Part shown: positions 34,441-47,900 of the stretch, piece after piece
How the letters are laid out: each line of letters opens with the position of its first letter
Position numbering within the stretch: position 1 is the first letter of the stretch
Assembly: GCA_034401135.1 (NCBI GenBank)
Contig: JAWZSP010000009.1
Span: 1,488,001-1,552,000 of the forward strand
Reading direction: 5' to 3'
DNA from: Volutella citrinella
Taxonomy: Eukaryota > Ascomycota > Sordariomycetes > Hypocreales > Nectriaceae
Length of the DNA stretch: 64,000 nucleotides
Made by a program: the position numbers and the translations under genes
Notes under the pieces: generated by a model
What the model was told of the DNA's origin: nothing
What the model saw: only the letters and a program-made list of their open reading frames with translations
Database searches by the model: none

Positions 34441-34486
34441 GAGACTGGAGACTGGAGACTGGAGACTGGAGACTGGAGACTGGAGA
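34441..34486. repeat. GAGACTG minisatellite, about 6.5 copies
   Basis: Perfect heptanucleotide tandem array in noncoding DNA. The copy number may be strain-variable. Confidence 0.9.
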
Positions 34487-35106
34487 TTTACTGGAGTCCG
34501 GCTAACCGCTGGTGGGCCGTTTTGGTGGGCCGGATGCACTGATTGATTCCATCACGGCGGCAGCACAGGACTGTTCATACTGTGCAAGCTGTGCTATGGT
34601 AGGAAGTCCAGCCTGACGTAGCGCGGAGTGCAAAGGCCTGGGCGCTGGGGCGATCAACCCCGGGAAAGCCGGAGCGGCGCCCGTGGATTGGTCCGAGGTG
34701 CTGCCAGGGCGACATCATGTGCGGCAGGTTTCCCCGCCCGCCTGTGGCCGAGCCTGCGACAGTGCTACGGCAGCCATTCGCAGCGGTGCCAGGCTAAGTG
34801 ATTACCCCGCCTCGGCTTCACCCAAGCTGGCATCGGTCGGGGACAAGGCCGGCAAAGCGTGCCCCAGCCAAGCAAAGGCGCCCGATCTCTGCTGACGGGG
34901 AGCCAATGCGAACGCGCGCCGCCTGCTCCTTAGCTCGTGACCGGGCCAGTGCGGACAGCCAGCCGCGAGCCAGGCCAAGCCAGAGCGGGCAGAAGACGCA
35001 GAGCACCAGAAGTGGGGTAGCATCATGTATGATGTCGGTGGGCAGCCAAGCGGAGGCTTCGCATTTGTGTTGCAGGGCCCGGCAGAAGACGAGCAGGGGG
35101 AGCTAG

Positions 35107-37664
<2,558 letters not shown>

Positions 37665-38580
37665 AAAAAAAACAAGGAAAAACCAGATATCTGTTGTTCT
37701 CCCTCGGTGTTCATGTTCCTATTTTCCCTTGAGTTTGCGTTACGTTACCGATGACCCGCGACGAATAACAAAACAGATTGGCAAGAGGAGAGGAGGTTCC
37801 AGAGTGTTTCATGTCGTGTCTAGTGTAGTCCTGGCCACTCAAATTGACCATCTGCGCGCATGTCAGCGTTATGACTGAGCCTATCTGTACTCGAATATCT
37901 CGTGACGCCTAATGTCGTGCGATGCACTGCCTCTGAAAGGTGTGAGATGCACTGCCCGCCTCGGCGGTGTCAGCATATGCACTGATCTGCGTTCGTGTTC
38001 TTGGCGGAGGCTGAGCAGCCGCCTACGCGCGTTGTTACAGCCGTGGGTATTCAGTTGAAGGAAAGAATAAAATTGGGTGTTAAAGCGATAGGAGATAGTT
38101 TATAAAACGAAAGTAGAACGTAAGATAGTCTTATTTGCCTGCTGGTATAGTAGTGTCGTTGTCCCCCGCCTATAGTACCTCGTTTTCAACATCACGAATC
38201 AAATTCCTGGCCTATGTCATGTCATATGCACACCGTGACACAGAGCTGCATCGGTCAACATAACAATGAAGAAAGAAAAGCCACGTCCAGCCGCACTCAT
38301 CAGCTGGCCATACAGGCCGTGAGAATTCAGCCCGCATCAGCTCGACCTGCCCAGCGCAACCCTTTCGGCACTGACTTGCAGCGCACGGGCTATCCGAACG
38401 TGCTCATGAATGAGCCTTGATTCGTGTTTAGGACGTTTGTGTCGCAGATGTAGTCAGCCAACGTCTACCGTCTGGGGTCTGTATGCCTTGGCGGGCTGAA
38501 AATACAGAACAATATATAGAACGGGTTGTCCGTGGGATTAAGAACACCGGTCCAATATGAGGCCTCAGATCTTGCCAACC
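37665..38580. other. Intergenic region
   Basis: About 900 bp between katG and the membrane protein. The segment 38,040-38,150 is AT-rich. No supportable gene. Confidence 0.5.
38513..38518 (+). promoter_or_regulatory. Putative TATA box of the second membrane-protein gene
   Basis: TATATA about 65 bp before the ATG at 38581 and only about 40 bp before an alternative in-frame ATG at 38557. The spacing favours 38581 as the start. Confidence 0.5.
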
Positions 38581-40589
38581 ATGTCGTATCAGCCAGTTAA
38601 GCCATCCAGCTCCGACGACTGGACCGGGGGCCCACGAGCGACCGCCAGCGGTCAACTCCAGCACGCCGCGGGCTGGGCCTGGGATATTGCTCTGGTTGCC
38701 GCACCTGCGTGCTTCATTGGTAGGTTGCTGGTCAAGTGCGTCTGCGTTATGACTTATACGGCTAACATATCTGAGCGCTCGCCATCAGCGCCATCCGCCT
38801 CGATGGACACCCCATCTCCGACCACGGCGCAAGGGTCGTCAACCTCACCCGACTCAGCCCGACTGTCTATCCAATCGTCTTCGCCGCCGTGGCCGGTCGG
38901 TTCTACAAGAACATTGCTCGGTGGCGCCTGGAACACCGTGACGGCGTCGACGTAGCTATCCTCGAGCAGATGCTCGGCAGCCAGAGCCTTGCCGGGGCCG
39001 TCGAGCGTCTGCTTTTTGTGCGGACAAACGCCCTCGTCAGCATTTTGATACTTGCCACGTGGTGCCTTTCGCCGCTTGGCGGACAGAGCGCTGCCAGGTT
39101 ATTATACAACACCGACCAAGTCACGGAAAGACGTGGGCTCGTCTACTTCTCATCCCCTCTGTACCAGAGCACCTGGTACACGGGTGCGAGTGGGCGAGCC
39201 AGCGCTTACAACTACGCCAGCATTCTGTATACCTCGAGTATGTACTCTTCCCACTTGCAAAAGCAGACTGCCGGTGATCTCTGGGGGCTTCCAAGGGTTC
39301 CACAATGGCCGAAGCATCTTGGGGACGGTGTCGAGCGCCAGATCAACCAGTCTGCGCTCTCCATTGGCAGCGAATACTATGCCTCCCTACTCGGGATCCA
39401 AATTCGCGGGCTCAACATCATCCCGAGCATCCATTTCCCCCGAGGCAAGCTGCAGCACGAATTCACCATCGAGACTTCGTACTACGACTTTGATTGCTAC
39501 TCAGTAAAACACAACATCTCGGCCGATGAGGTATCGACATATGTGGAAGGTGCCCAGGAGGCATTCACTAGCTCACAGTCGACATTCGTTGCCAATATTA
39601 CGATGGCAAACTGGACGGCAGTCAACATGGGGTCAGGGCCAGTTCCAATCAACGACGCCCCAAAGGTATCCATGCGATTCATATCGCGCGTATCGTACAA
39701 TGAGTCCAACGGGCTTAAAGGCCCCTCACACTCCCTCTTCGACTGCAACATCAGCCCCGTCGTGGTAGACACGAGCTTCACGTGCAAAAAGAGCGACAAG
39801 ACTTTAGACTGCCAGGCAGGGCGCCAGAAGCGCGTAAACGATCGGTACAGCACGGAGACTTTCAGGTCCCCAATGGATCCATACTTCAAAGTGGAGCTGT
39901 CGACTATCCTCTTGGGCTGGCGGACCGTCGAGGGGGAACAGCTGCAGTCCCGGCTGCCCATGTCCAGCACCGAGAACTATCTGGCAGGCAAGACTTCCCC
40001 ATCCACCCAAATCTTTGAACGAGACTGGACGGGCGTCTCCCTCGAGGACTTTTCGAAGCGCCTGACGACGGCGTACAACACGTACTGGGATGCGACGTTG
40101 GACCCGCTCAACCACACGATGGTGTCGTTTGAACGAGAACCAGAGGCATGGGAGCTCGATGAGGACATCGTAGCTAACCGCTCCGTCAGAAACTTCCTCA
40201 ACCAGACCGAGGGGGTGGCCAGGCTGCAGACCGAAGTGTACCGGATGAATCATCCATGGGTGGTCATGCTCCTGGTGACAACCACCTGCCTCGAGATACT
40301 AGCATTGGCCGGGGTTTTGCTGGAAATTATCATCCAAGGGCCGGATGTGCTGGGCTTTGCGAGCTCTTTGACCCGCGATAACCCGTACGTGCCTCTACAT
40401 CCCGGCGGTTCCGCGATGGATGGCCCATCAAGGGCGAGGGCTTTGCGCCATGTAAAGGTGCAGCTGAGAGACGTCAATCCCGACGATGACGTGGGCTACA
40501 TCGCGCTTACGCCGGCAGTATCTACAGAGGAGGACAGTGAAACAGGCACACGGTGGAGGCCGTTGAGCTCGAAGAGGCTGTCCTTGTAG
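38581..40589 (+). CDS. Fungal multi-pass membrane protein of unknown function, two exons
   Basis: Proposed exons are 38581-38735 and 38789-40589, giving 651 residues. The GTGCGT donor inside FIGRLLV|NAIRLDGH was preferred over the earlier GTAGGT because only it keeps frame. The N-terminal hydrophobic part is DIALVAAPACFIGRLLV, then LSPTVYPIVFAAVAGRFYKN. A further helix is ALVSILILATWCLSPLG. A long glycosylated ectodomain (about residues 150-520) with many N-x-S/T sites follows, then a final helix (MLLVTTTCLEILALAGVLLE) and a polar tail ending in KRLSL. The block DVAILEQMLGSQSLAGAVER is conserved in many ascomycete homologues that I recall, but none has a known function. The layout parallels the protein at 25751-28044, though I see no clear sequence relationship. 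Confidence 0.82.
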
Positions 40590-41242
40590 GCAACAACTAG
40601 AAGGATCCATGCTTCCACAACATCAAAATTACAATGGCGGAGTACGTCGTACCAGAACTTGGTTGGTGGAGGGCTCAGCCCACTAAATAAGCGCAGGATT
40701 AAGCAGTAAAATAAGCAGCAGGCTCAAACATGGCTCGCGGCACGGCCATTGGACGCCATCGTGTTGCCTGTCTGATCAAGGGCGGATGGTGGCATGCCGA
40801 GCACGACCAAGTCCTCAGCTCCGAGCCAAGACGGCAGTGTGGCTTGACCCGCCGCCCAACCAGAAGCCGAAACGCCTCGTGCAGTGCCCCCGGCCAAGGA
40901 TCGTGCTGCGTGTCATTTTCCGTGCAAAAACGGCGCTGCCTGGGCTGTGGAGCCAAAATAAGAAATTTGGGAGTCTGCCATCTTCATGCGAGGGCCTAAA
41001 AATGACCACTGACACGCGAGCAATACACAAGGCCTAGGTAAGTGGACGCCCAGGAGGGTCGGGTGAGAGTCTGTCTGCCTGATCCTGTTTCCAGGAGAAA
41101 TAAGCATATAATAAGCCACGCTGCAGCCAGAACGTGGTCTTGTTGCGCTTGCAGGCTTGCAGTAACCACACTCGCTATCAACCCACCGACCGACATTCCA
41201 TCGTTTTCTTACTCGACATAATCCAACCTCCTTTTCCACAAC
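40590..41242. other. Intergenic region
   Basis: About 650 bp with the promoter of the secreted protein at 41243. A TATA-like CATATAATAAG lies near 41,105-41,115. Nothing else is recognised. Confidence 0.5.
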
Positions 41243-42538
41243 ATGGGCAACCCATTGCGTGTCCTGTCCGCCCTTGGCGTGGTCGCGGCACTCGTGTCCA
41301 CGGCCATCGCTACTCCAGCACCGCTCGAACCGAGACAGGTCGTCCCGCCCTGGGACTTTGATATCGACTGGGGCCAGTTCTTCGCCCGACAGTCCTTTGC
41401 CTGTCCCCTTTGGAGGGGTGACCTGCCCGACAGCGCCAAGGACCTCGCCGGCAGCACCTGCAACAGGCTCACGACCAAGACATTCAACCAAGGCTCCATC
41501 ACGGCTAGCCTGTACCAGGTCCCCGGCGCGTGGCAACGGTCTTCCCGCTACAACGAGATTGTCAACGGCGTCGGCGATGCCATCAAGAAGGGTCTCAACG
41601 TCTTTGCTGGTCTGGGTGCACTGCCGAGTGCTCTGCAGATTAACCTAGGCTTCGTCTCCGGGACTCTCGGCGAGCTGGTCAAGGTGGACGACGACAACAA
41701 CGGCATCAAGCACCCGTGCTACATCTTGATCAACTTCCCGTCGCGAGACGACTACCCGCTCCTGGCCCTGCAGAAGGACGTCATTAAGGGCATGTACCAG
41801 TGCGTCGAGCAGTACCACCGCCCAACGGTGACGGCCTGGACCGACGGCAACAAGTGGTGGAGGGCCGGCATCGCGCGGTACTTTGACGGCCTCTCGTACG
41901 GCACGAACGCAAACATGATCACCCAGGGCCTTTACCCCGAGGAGTACAGCTTCGGCATCACGCTGTACCAGAACCGCGAGGCTGCAGCCCTCTTCTTCCA
42001 CTTCGTCGACGGGCTTGCCGGCTGGTCGCCGACCGACGTCAACAACTGGATGAAGTCGCACGCCAACACGGCCAACTACAACGCCGAACGCACAGCCCTC
42101 TCGACCGACGCAAAGATCCCGTCGCAGCTGTTCCACCGGTTCATCATCGCCTGCAAGGACCGGACCATCAAGTACCCCAACGGCCAGAAGATTGAGTTCA
42201 CGTTGGGCGGCCCGCTGGAGACGGTGCACCCCGTCGTCAACGCCAACAACGTCGGCAGCGAGTACTCCAGGTCCGTCGCCGTCAACGCCTGGAAGGGCAA
42301 GACGTACGTCTTCCCCATCAAGGCCAACTACAAGATGCGCGTGTCGGTCGAGGCGGAGCCGGGCATCGAGTGGAGCATCCGTCGGGTTGGCACGGCGGCC
42401 TGGAGCAGTGGTGACCGAGGACGCACTGTCGACATTGCTGCGGGCACTTCCGAGACAAGGTTTGAGATGATTGTTAGCTCGACCCGCGATGATGGCGGCT
42501 CTGGGCTGAGCAAGGTTAAGATGACGAGGACGGCATAG
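41243..42538 (+). CDS. Secreted protein resembling a metallopeptidase fold with degenerate active site
   Basis: Single exon of 431 residues. The signal peptide is MGNPLRVLSALGVVAALVSTAIA, followed by a possible dibasic-type pro-site (LEPRQ). The body has paired Cys (FACPLW, STCNRL, HPCYIL, YQCVEQ, IIACKD). Residues 178-214 resemble the catalytic region of gluzincin-type secreted fungal proteins, in which HEIYHCVQ is followed about 20 residues later by WWVEGSAEYF. Here the corresponding text is KGMYQCVEQ and WWRAGIARYFDG, so the two zinc His, the catalytic Glu and the downstream Glu are all absent. I therefore infer a secreted non-catalytic relative. The family assignment rests on this short resemblance only. 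The C-terminal 100 residues look like a beta-rich domain (KTYVFPIKANYKMRVSVEAE). Function unknown. Confidence 0.75.
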   Translation: MGNPLRVLSALGVVAALVSTAIATPAPLEPRQVVPPWDFDIDWGQFFARQSFACPLWRGDLPDSAKDLAGSTCNRLTTKTFNQGSITASLYQVPGAWQRSSRYNEIVNGVGDAIKKGLNVFAGLGALPSALQINLGFVSGTLGELVKVDDDNNGIKHPCYILINFPSRDDYPLLALQKDVIKGMYQCVEQYHRPTVTAWTDGNKWWRAGIARYFDGLSYGTNANMITQGLYPEEYSFGITLYQNREAAALFFHFVDGLAGWSPTDVNNWMKSHANTANYNAERTALSTDAKIPSQLFHRFIIACKDRTIKYPNGQKIEFTLGGPLETVHPVVNANNVGSEYSRSVAVNAWKGKTYVFPIKANYKMRVSVEAEPGIEWSIRRVGTAAWSSGDRGRTVDIAAGTSETRFEMIVSSTRDDGGSGLSKVKMTRTA

Positions 42539-43093
42539 GCTGGTTGTAAGGTGGGAGGTGGATTGTGGATAGACACGACTCAGATTGGACTTGAGAGTCT
42601 ACGGCCCTGACTCGGATGACTACCTGCACAACTGTACTGCTTTTTTATGATACGCATTATTCATGATCCATCAACGCGCGAGAACATGGCCTGATTGAGG
42701 GGTGTGTGTGGGACAGAGTGAATCAATAGTCTCGTTTAGCTCAACCCCTTTCCACAACGCGACAGCTACGAAATCGACTCAACCTTGCGTCTTATCAATA
42801 ATGTGCTCTTCATCACATGCAATTTCACAAATATGCACGAAAGGACAAGCCAAAGAATGCAAGACTGAATAAAAAAAACCGTCTCATTACGAGCAACATT
42901 GTCTATTTGTCTATAAAAAAGAACCGTGATAGATCGCTCGCTTCAAAGTAATTGTATGGGCTCCAGTCGTGTGGAAAGAAAAGTGTATATGTATTAGAGG
43001 GCTATCCCAGCCATTGTTTCATCCCAAGCAGGGGGTGGTCCGGCTTAGTAGTATCTCGTCATGAAAATAGGGCGTGTGTGCAGAAGAAGGCTT
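42539..43093. other. Convergent intergenic spacer
   Basis: 555 bp between two convergent stops. AT-rich, no gene seen. Confidence 0.55.
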
Positions 43094-44947
43094 TTACAGG
43101 AAGGCAATGGCCAGGGCACCGACGAGGGTGACGAAGCCGACGGAGAGGCCAGCAGCACCGCCAGTGGCAATGTTGCTGGTGCTGCCGCCGCCAGGGGTGG
43201 TGGCCTTGGGAGGAGGAGTGACGGTCTGGTTGCCGTAGCCCTGGCCGCCGGTGGGCTTGGGGCAGCTGGCACCGGTGCAGCCGGTAGAGCCACCGGTAGA
43301 GCCACCAGTAGAACTGCCAGTCTTGGAGCCATCGGCCTTGCAGTCAACGCCGTTGCATCCGGGCTTGGAGCCATCGGTGTTGCTCTTGGAGCCATCAGTC
43401 TTGCAGTCGACACCGTTGCAGCCCGTCTTGGAGCCCTCGGTGCCAGTCTTCTTGGGCTCCTCAGGGGTGAAGACAACGGAGCCCTTGGGGCACTGGCCGT
43501 TGCAAGGGGCAGGGGTGTAGACGACCTTCTCCTTCTCAGGCTCGGGGCAGATCTCGTACTTGTAGACGACCTGGCCCTTGCAGGCGTCACCATCGCACTT
43601 CTTGGGCACGTAGGTGACACCACCGGCGCAGGTGCAGGGAACGGTGACGTAGACGGTCTGGCCCTGGCACTCGTCGCCGTTGGTGGGCTTGAAGACGTAG
43701 ACGGGGGTCTTGGGGGCATCGGTGGGCTTGGCGCACTTGCCGCTGTTGCAGACGAGAGTGTGGGTGGCCGTGATGGTGCTGGTGCTCTTGGAGCGGGCAG
43801 GGCAGTCCTTAACGTAGTCGGGGCAGGCAGTCACGGTGCTGATGACGGTCTCGGTGATGGTGCTGGGCTTGGCAGTGCCGGTGGCATCAGAGCCGCCGCC
43901 GGGGGAGGTCTTGGTGCTCAGGGTGGTGGCGGGAGCACCAGTCTTGGTAGCATCAGAGCCGTTGGTGCCGGTGGCGTCGGAGCCGCCGGTCTTGGTGCCG
44001 GTAGCAGTAGCATCAGAGCCTCCAGTCTTGGTGCCAGTGGCATCAGATCCCTCAGTCCTGGTGTTGGTGCCGGTGGCAGCATCAGTGGCAGTGCCAGTAG
44101 CAGCACCGGTGGCAGTACCAGTGGCGGCGTCAGTTGCAGTTCCAGTAGCAGTGCTGCCAGCCTTGCAGACAGAGGAGTCGGCAATGTTGAAGTTCTTGAC
44201 GTCAAGGACCACGGGGACGGCGCCGCAGGTCTGGGTGAGGACGACCTCGGGGGAGAGAGACTGGAGAGTGGCAGCACCGGAGCAAATGTCGACAAAGGCG
44301 CCGCTGGTCAAGGCAAGGGCCTGGTCATACACGGTCTGGCCACCAACGGTGATCTTGAGGGAGCAGTCAGAGTTGACGGCACGCTTGCCGAAAACAGGGG
44401 GGCTGGTGGCGATCTGGGCAAGGACAGCAATAAGGTCGCCGATGGAGAAGCTGGCAGGGAGGATGGCAGTGAAGGTCCAGATGGCAACACCGTTGGCAGG
44501 GGCAAACATGCGGCTACAACATTGTTAGCAGATAGAACTCGGTAGTAGTTGAGCTCACAGGGTCACTTACAGGACACCGCCCTGGAAAGAGGCAAAGGTG
44601 CCAACGCCGCTGCCGAAGCCAACATCGGGGGCGGAAGTCTGGGTGGAGACGGCACCGGAGGTGGTCTGGGTGCCGACGATGATGGACTCGGTCGCAGTGC
44701 CAGCAGCGATGCTGGTCTCGGACTCGACGACGACGGAGCTGGTCTCAGTCACCTCGGGGTTGGTGCCGGTGGTAGTGGGGATGCCGGCCGTGGTGGCGGA
44801 GCCGTTGTCCTGGCGGGCAAACAGAGGCAGCTTGGCGTGGACGCCGCGGGGGAGGGGAGCACGAGGGACGCGGCCGTTGGGCACGATGGCGTGCGAGAGG
44901 GCAAGGACCGGGAGGGCCAGGCCGGCGAGAACAGCGGAGGAACGCAT
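43094..44947 (-). CDS. Large Ser/Thr-rich GPI-anchored cell-wall protein, two exons
   Basis: Proposed minus-strand exons are 44947-44571 and 44513-43094 (57 nt intron), giving 598 residues. The signal peptide is MRSSAVLAGLALPVLALSHA. A Thr/Ser-rich segment follows, then a folded-looking domain (about residues 110-240: FASFQGGVLRMFAPANGVAI ... VVLDVKNFNIADSSVC). Next is a repeat region of GSDATGTKTGG units. A Cys-containing VYVTVPCTC-type segment with KCDGDACKGQVVY and PCNGQCPKGSVVF follows, then two CNGVDCK.DGSK repeats and a C-terminal GPI signal (SNIATGGAAGLSVGFVTLVGA...). These are features of fungal adhesin-like wall proteins. Ligand and role are unknown. The repeat regions are candidates for length variation. 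Confidence 0.85.
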
Positions 44948-47900
44948 GTTGAGCAAAAGAGTGTCAGTCGGGTAGGATTCCGAAAGAATGGACGCCTTGG
45001 ATTTGCAAGGCAGGGGGGGGTAAAGAGTGTGGTGATGACCGAGCGAAAACACAGACAGGGTAAAGAAGAAAAAGAAGAAGGGAATCGAAACGACGACGAG
45101 CTCCAACGGTCTTATACACAGTCTCCTATCTCGATGGGGTTTGCATGTTCTGCCCGGAGGCGTGACGCTATCGCCTCTCGTTCCCACTTTCTGCCTTCCG
45201 GACCCCATTCACGGGGGCTTGGTATTGACGACTGAATCTCCTCGACATCCGACTAGGGCCCTTTCCAGCTCGCCGGCTCCGTGGCGGCGGAGGTTCTGCT
45301 ATGGCCCTGCTGCGTAATGCCCGTTGCGAGGCTTGTCGTGAGCCCCATTCACACCCTCATTGGGCTGGCGCCAGATACGGCCCCTGCATCCGCCCAAATT
45401 GCGGCGGGGCGCGGGAGTTGATGGATTGGTCTTGGAGCTGCTGAGAGCCCCAAAAAGGCAGTATTGGGTTGTGCCTTGCAGCTCTAGCCAACGGGGACCT
45501 GCATAATAAGCGTGCGAGCATTTTGATGTGTGCTTGTCTTGGCGACTATTGGCAACTATTCGCACTCATTAAGTTGCCGACATCACCTGTCAAAGCTGCC
45601 ATGACGTATCCACGTGCAGGAGCCGCAGTCTTAGTCGGTCAACAGTGAGCTGCCTGTCACCCACCAGTCAGCTCGATCTTCCCGGAGCTCAAAACGCCAG
45701 GAGAAAGATAGCCGCCTGCTACTGTCAGCCTGGAGAGCGCCACCAGCCATCGTCGAACGCCTCGCCGGGCCCCTATCTGCCCTCCCACATGGCAGTGCTA
45801 CGAGTGCCTGGAAATGGATGCAGGGTGCAACAAGCAAGCCCTGATTGTGGGGTCCGTAGATAGCCTCAACAGCCGTCACGCCGGCTGGGAGCCTCAGCCT
45901 AGGCCCCTTGCAGCGTAGCGCGGAGGTGCTGTTCAAGGCTCCGGCTGGACTACCGAAAAAAAAAAGCATGGTTGTAGTTAGGAGGCTCCGGGCCAGAAAC
46001 GCTGGGCAACAGGCTATTGAGCCGCTATCGAAAGCCAGCCAAGGGAAATCGGCTGCCATCTCCAACTCCGGCGACGCCTCCTCGCTTGCCTGCATGGAGA
46101 TCCACACGTCGGGTCGGCGCAGGGCAGCACAGGAAAAGGGACTCAGGAGATGGATTTCGTCTCATTGGCCCTGGTAGTCGATGTCAACGGAACCCGGCGG
46201 AACGAGCACATTCGTACGCAAGCAGAAAAAGGGAGGCAGCAGAGGGCGTTTTACTTTGAAATTCAGGAGCTGTCAGGAGCTGTCTTGGCTTGCGCCGATG
46301 CATGAACGCCAGACCGCCACATTGCAGCTAGCCGATGGACAAATGAAGAGATGCAGGGCAGTTTGTTATTGATCATTCATTCACCCATTGCCGAGATGGA
46401 GTCAGTCACAGTCACACCGATCCGGCGTGAGTGCAGCGTGAATGGAGCCAGAGCTTGGCATCCGCCACAGAGATATCCTTCCTGGGCAAATTTCAAAATG
46501 GTGCCAGAGTGGCTGCCAACACAACCAGCAGTGACGCAAGCCCTTCCCGCGACGCGCAGAGGTAGCCAAAAGCGTCAACCGTCCTCGCCTCGGCCAGATC
46601 TACGAGGGCGTCCATCACCAAGGCTAACGGGGGCTAGTACCTGGACTGCTGCACGATAAGGCCGTAGTCCGTCCTACCCCGGTGCTGCTTACGAACTAAC
46701 GAAGCCACTTCACGGTATTGGTTGCCGAAGTGCTCTGCTTTGCTTGTGCTCGCCTCGGACGTCATGGGGACATGGCTAGCAAATATGAATGCCGCCTCCT
46801 AATTGTGCTCGCAGAGTTGGAGCCAGGGCAGCAGCGAGGCTGGCGCAATCTTCCCGAAATAGACATTAGGGCTGGCTTCGCGGTCGATAGTCGCACAGAT
46901 GGTGGAATAGTGAGTGGGCATCAATAATGCCAAGATGGGCTGATGTGGCCAAGCTATTTGTTGGGGCTCGGCCTACGCTCCATTTGCAATCGTTTGAAAT
47001 GAGCGGATACAGGCTGGCCGGTTGAGGGTAAAGGAAGTCCAATGGCAAATGCGAAGGAATACGCAGATCCAATCGCAATGTGTGCAATGCTGCTTGTTGT
47101 TTTGGGCATAAAATTAACCGTCTTGCCTTGATTCGTGCAGCCTACCTGTAGTCACTGGTTACCCCAAGTGAGCATCCAGGCATCCAGGCATGTATCATTC
47201 TGGGCATGTCCGCTCTCTAAGCCTTGGCGCTCTATGGACACGCCGAGCCCTAGCAATCGAAGTGCTAAAATGAAGCAAATCAACAAAGAAACCAGCCAGT
47301 ACTGGGTCCAGTCGTCTTTTCATGGTGTGCAAGCATCCCCGTTCCGATGAGGTTTTTCTTCAAGCAAATGAACAGCCGAACGCTCGCATTCACGATAAGA
47401 AAGATACCACAACTTCTAATGCATCCCGTAGAGTTTGTGGTCTTGCTTCTGGATTCCTTAGAGGTTATCCAGCCGCATCTAACGCAAGAACCGGTGCTGT
47501 CCCGACGAAAACAACGAATCTGATAGCATGCGACAGACCGCTCACTGCCATCACAGCATTTTCACATCACTACCCAACATGATAAATCTATACCTACTTG
47601 ATGTTCTTCAGACTTTCCATCACCGAATCTGTCACGGCTTACAAGCACAGACTCAACGTCATAGGCGCAGATCCAAGCTTCTGTAGCGGCGATCAGTTGC
47701 GCACATGGCACCTTCTGGTTTTGGCATGGATCTCCCGCACCACGTTCCGTCACCAATGTAGCGCCGCCGCCAGATTGACCATCCAACACTCATGGTCAGA
47801 CTATGGCATTGGTAGAATGACTTGTTGGCTGTTTCGACATTTGCAAGGAAATCCATCCAGCGCGATGTAGCTATAAAATTTTGATGCCGTAGATACCCGG

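Noticed and set aside
38720..38788. Intron with the stronger-looking GTAGGT donor at 38,720 in the second membrane-protein gene
   Set aside because: It shifts the reading frame at the only suitable acceptor. The GTGCGT donor at 38,736 keeps the frame and a continuous hydrophobic segment.
43061..44545. A 494-codon plus-strand frame opposite the GPI protein
   Set aside because: The repeat-rich sense gene with signal peptide, spliced N-terminus and GPI tail explains the region. The antisense product is Gly/Ala/Leu repeats.
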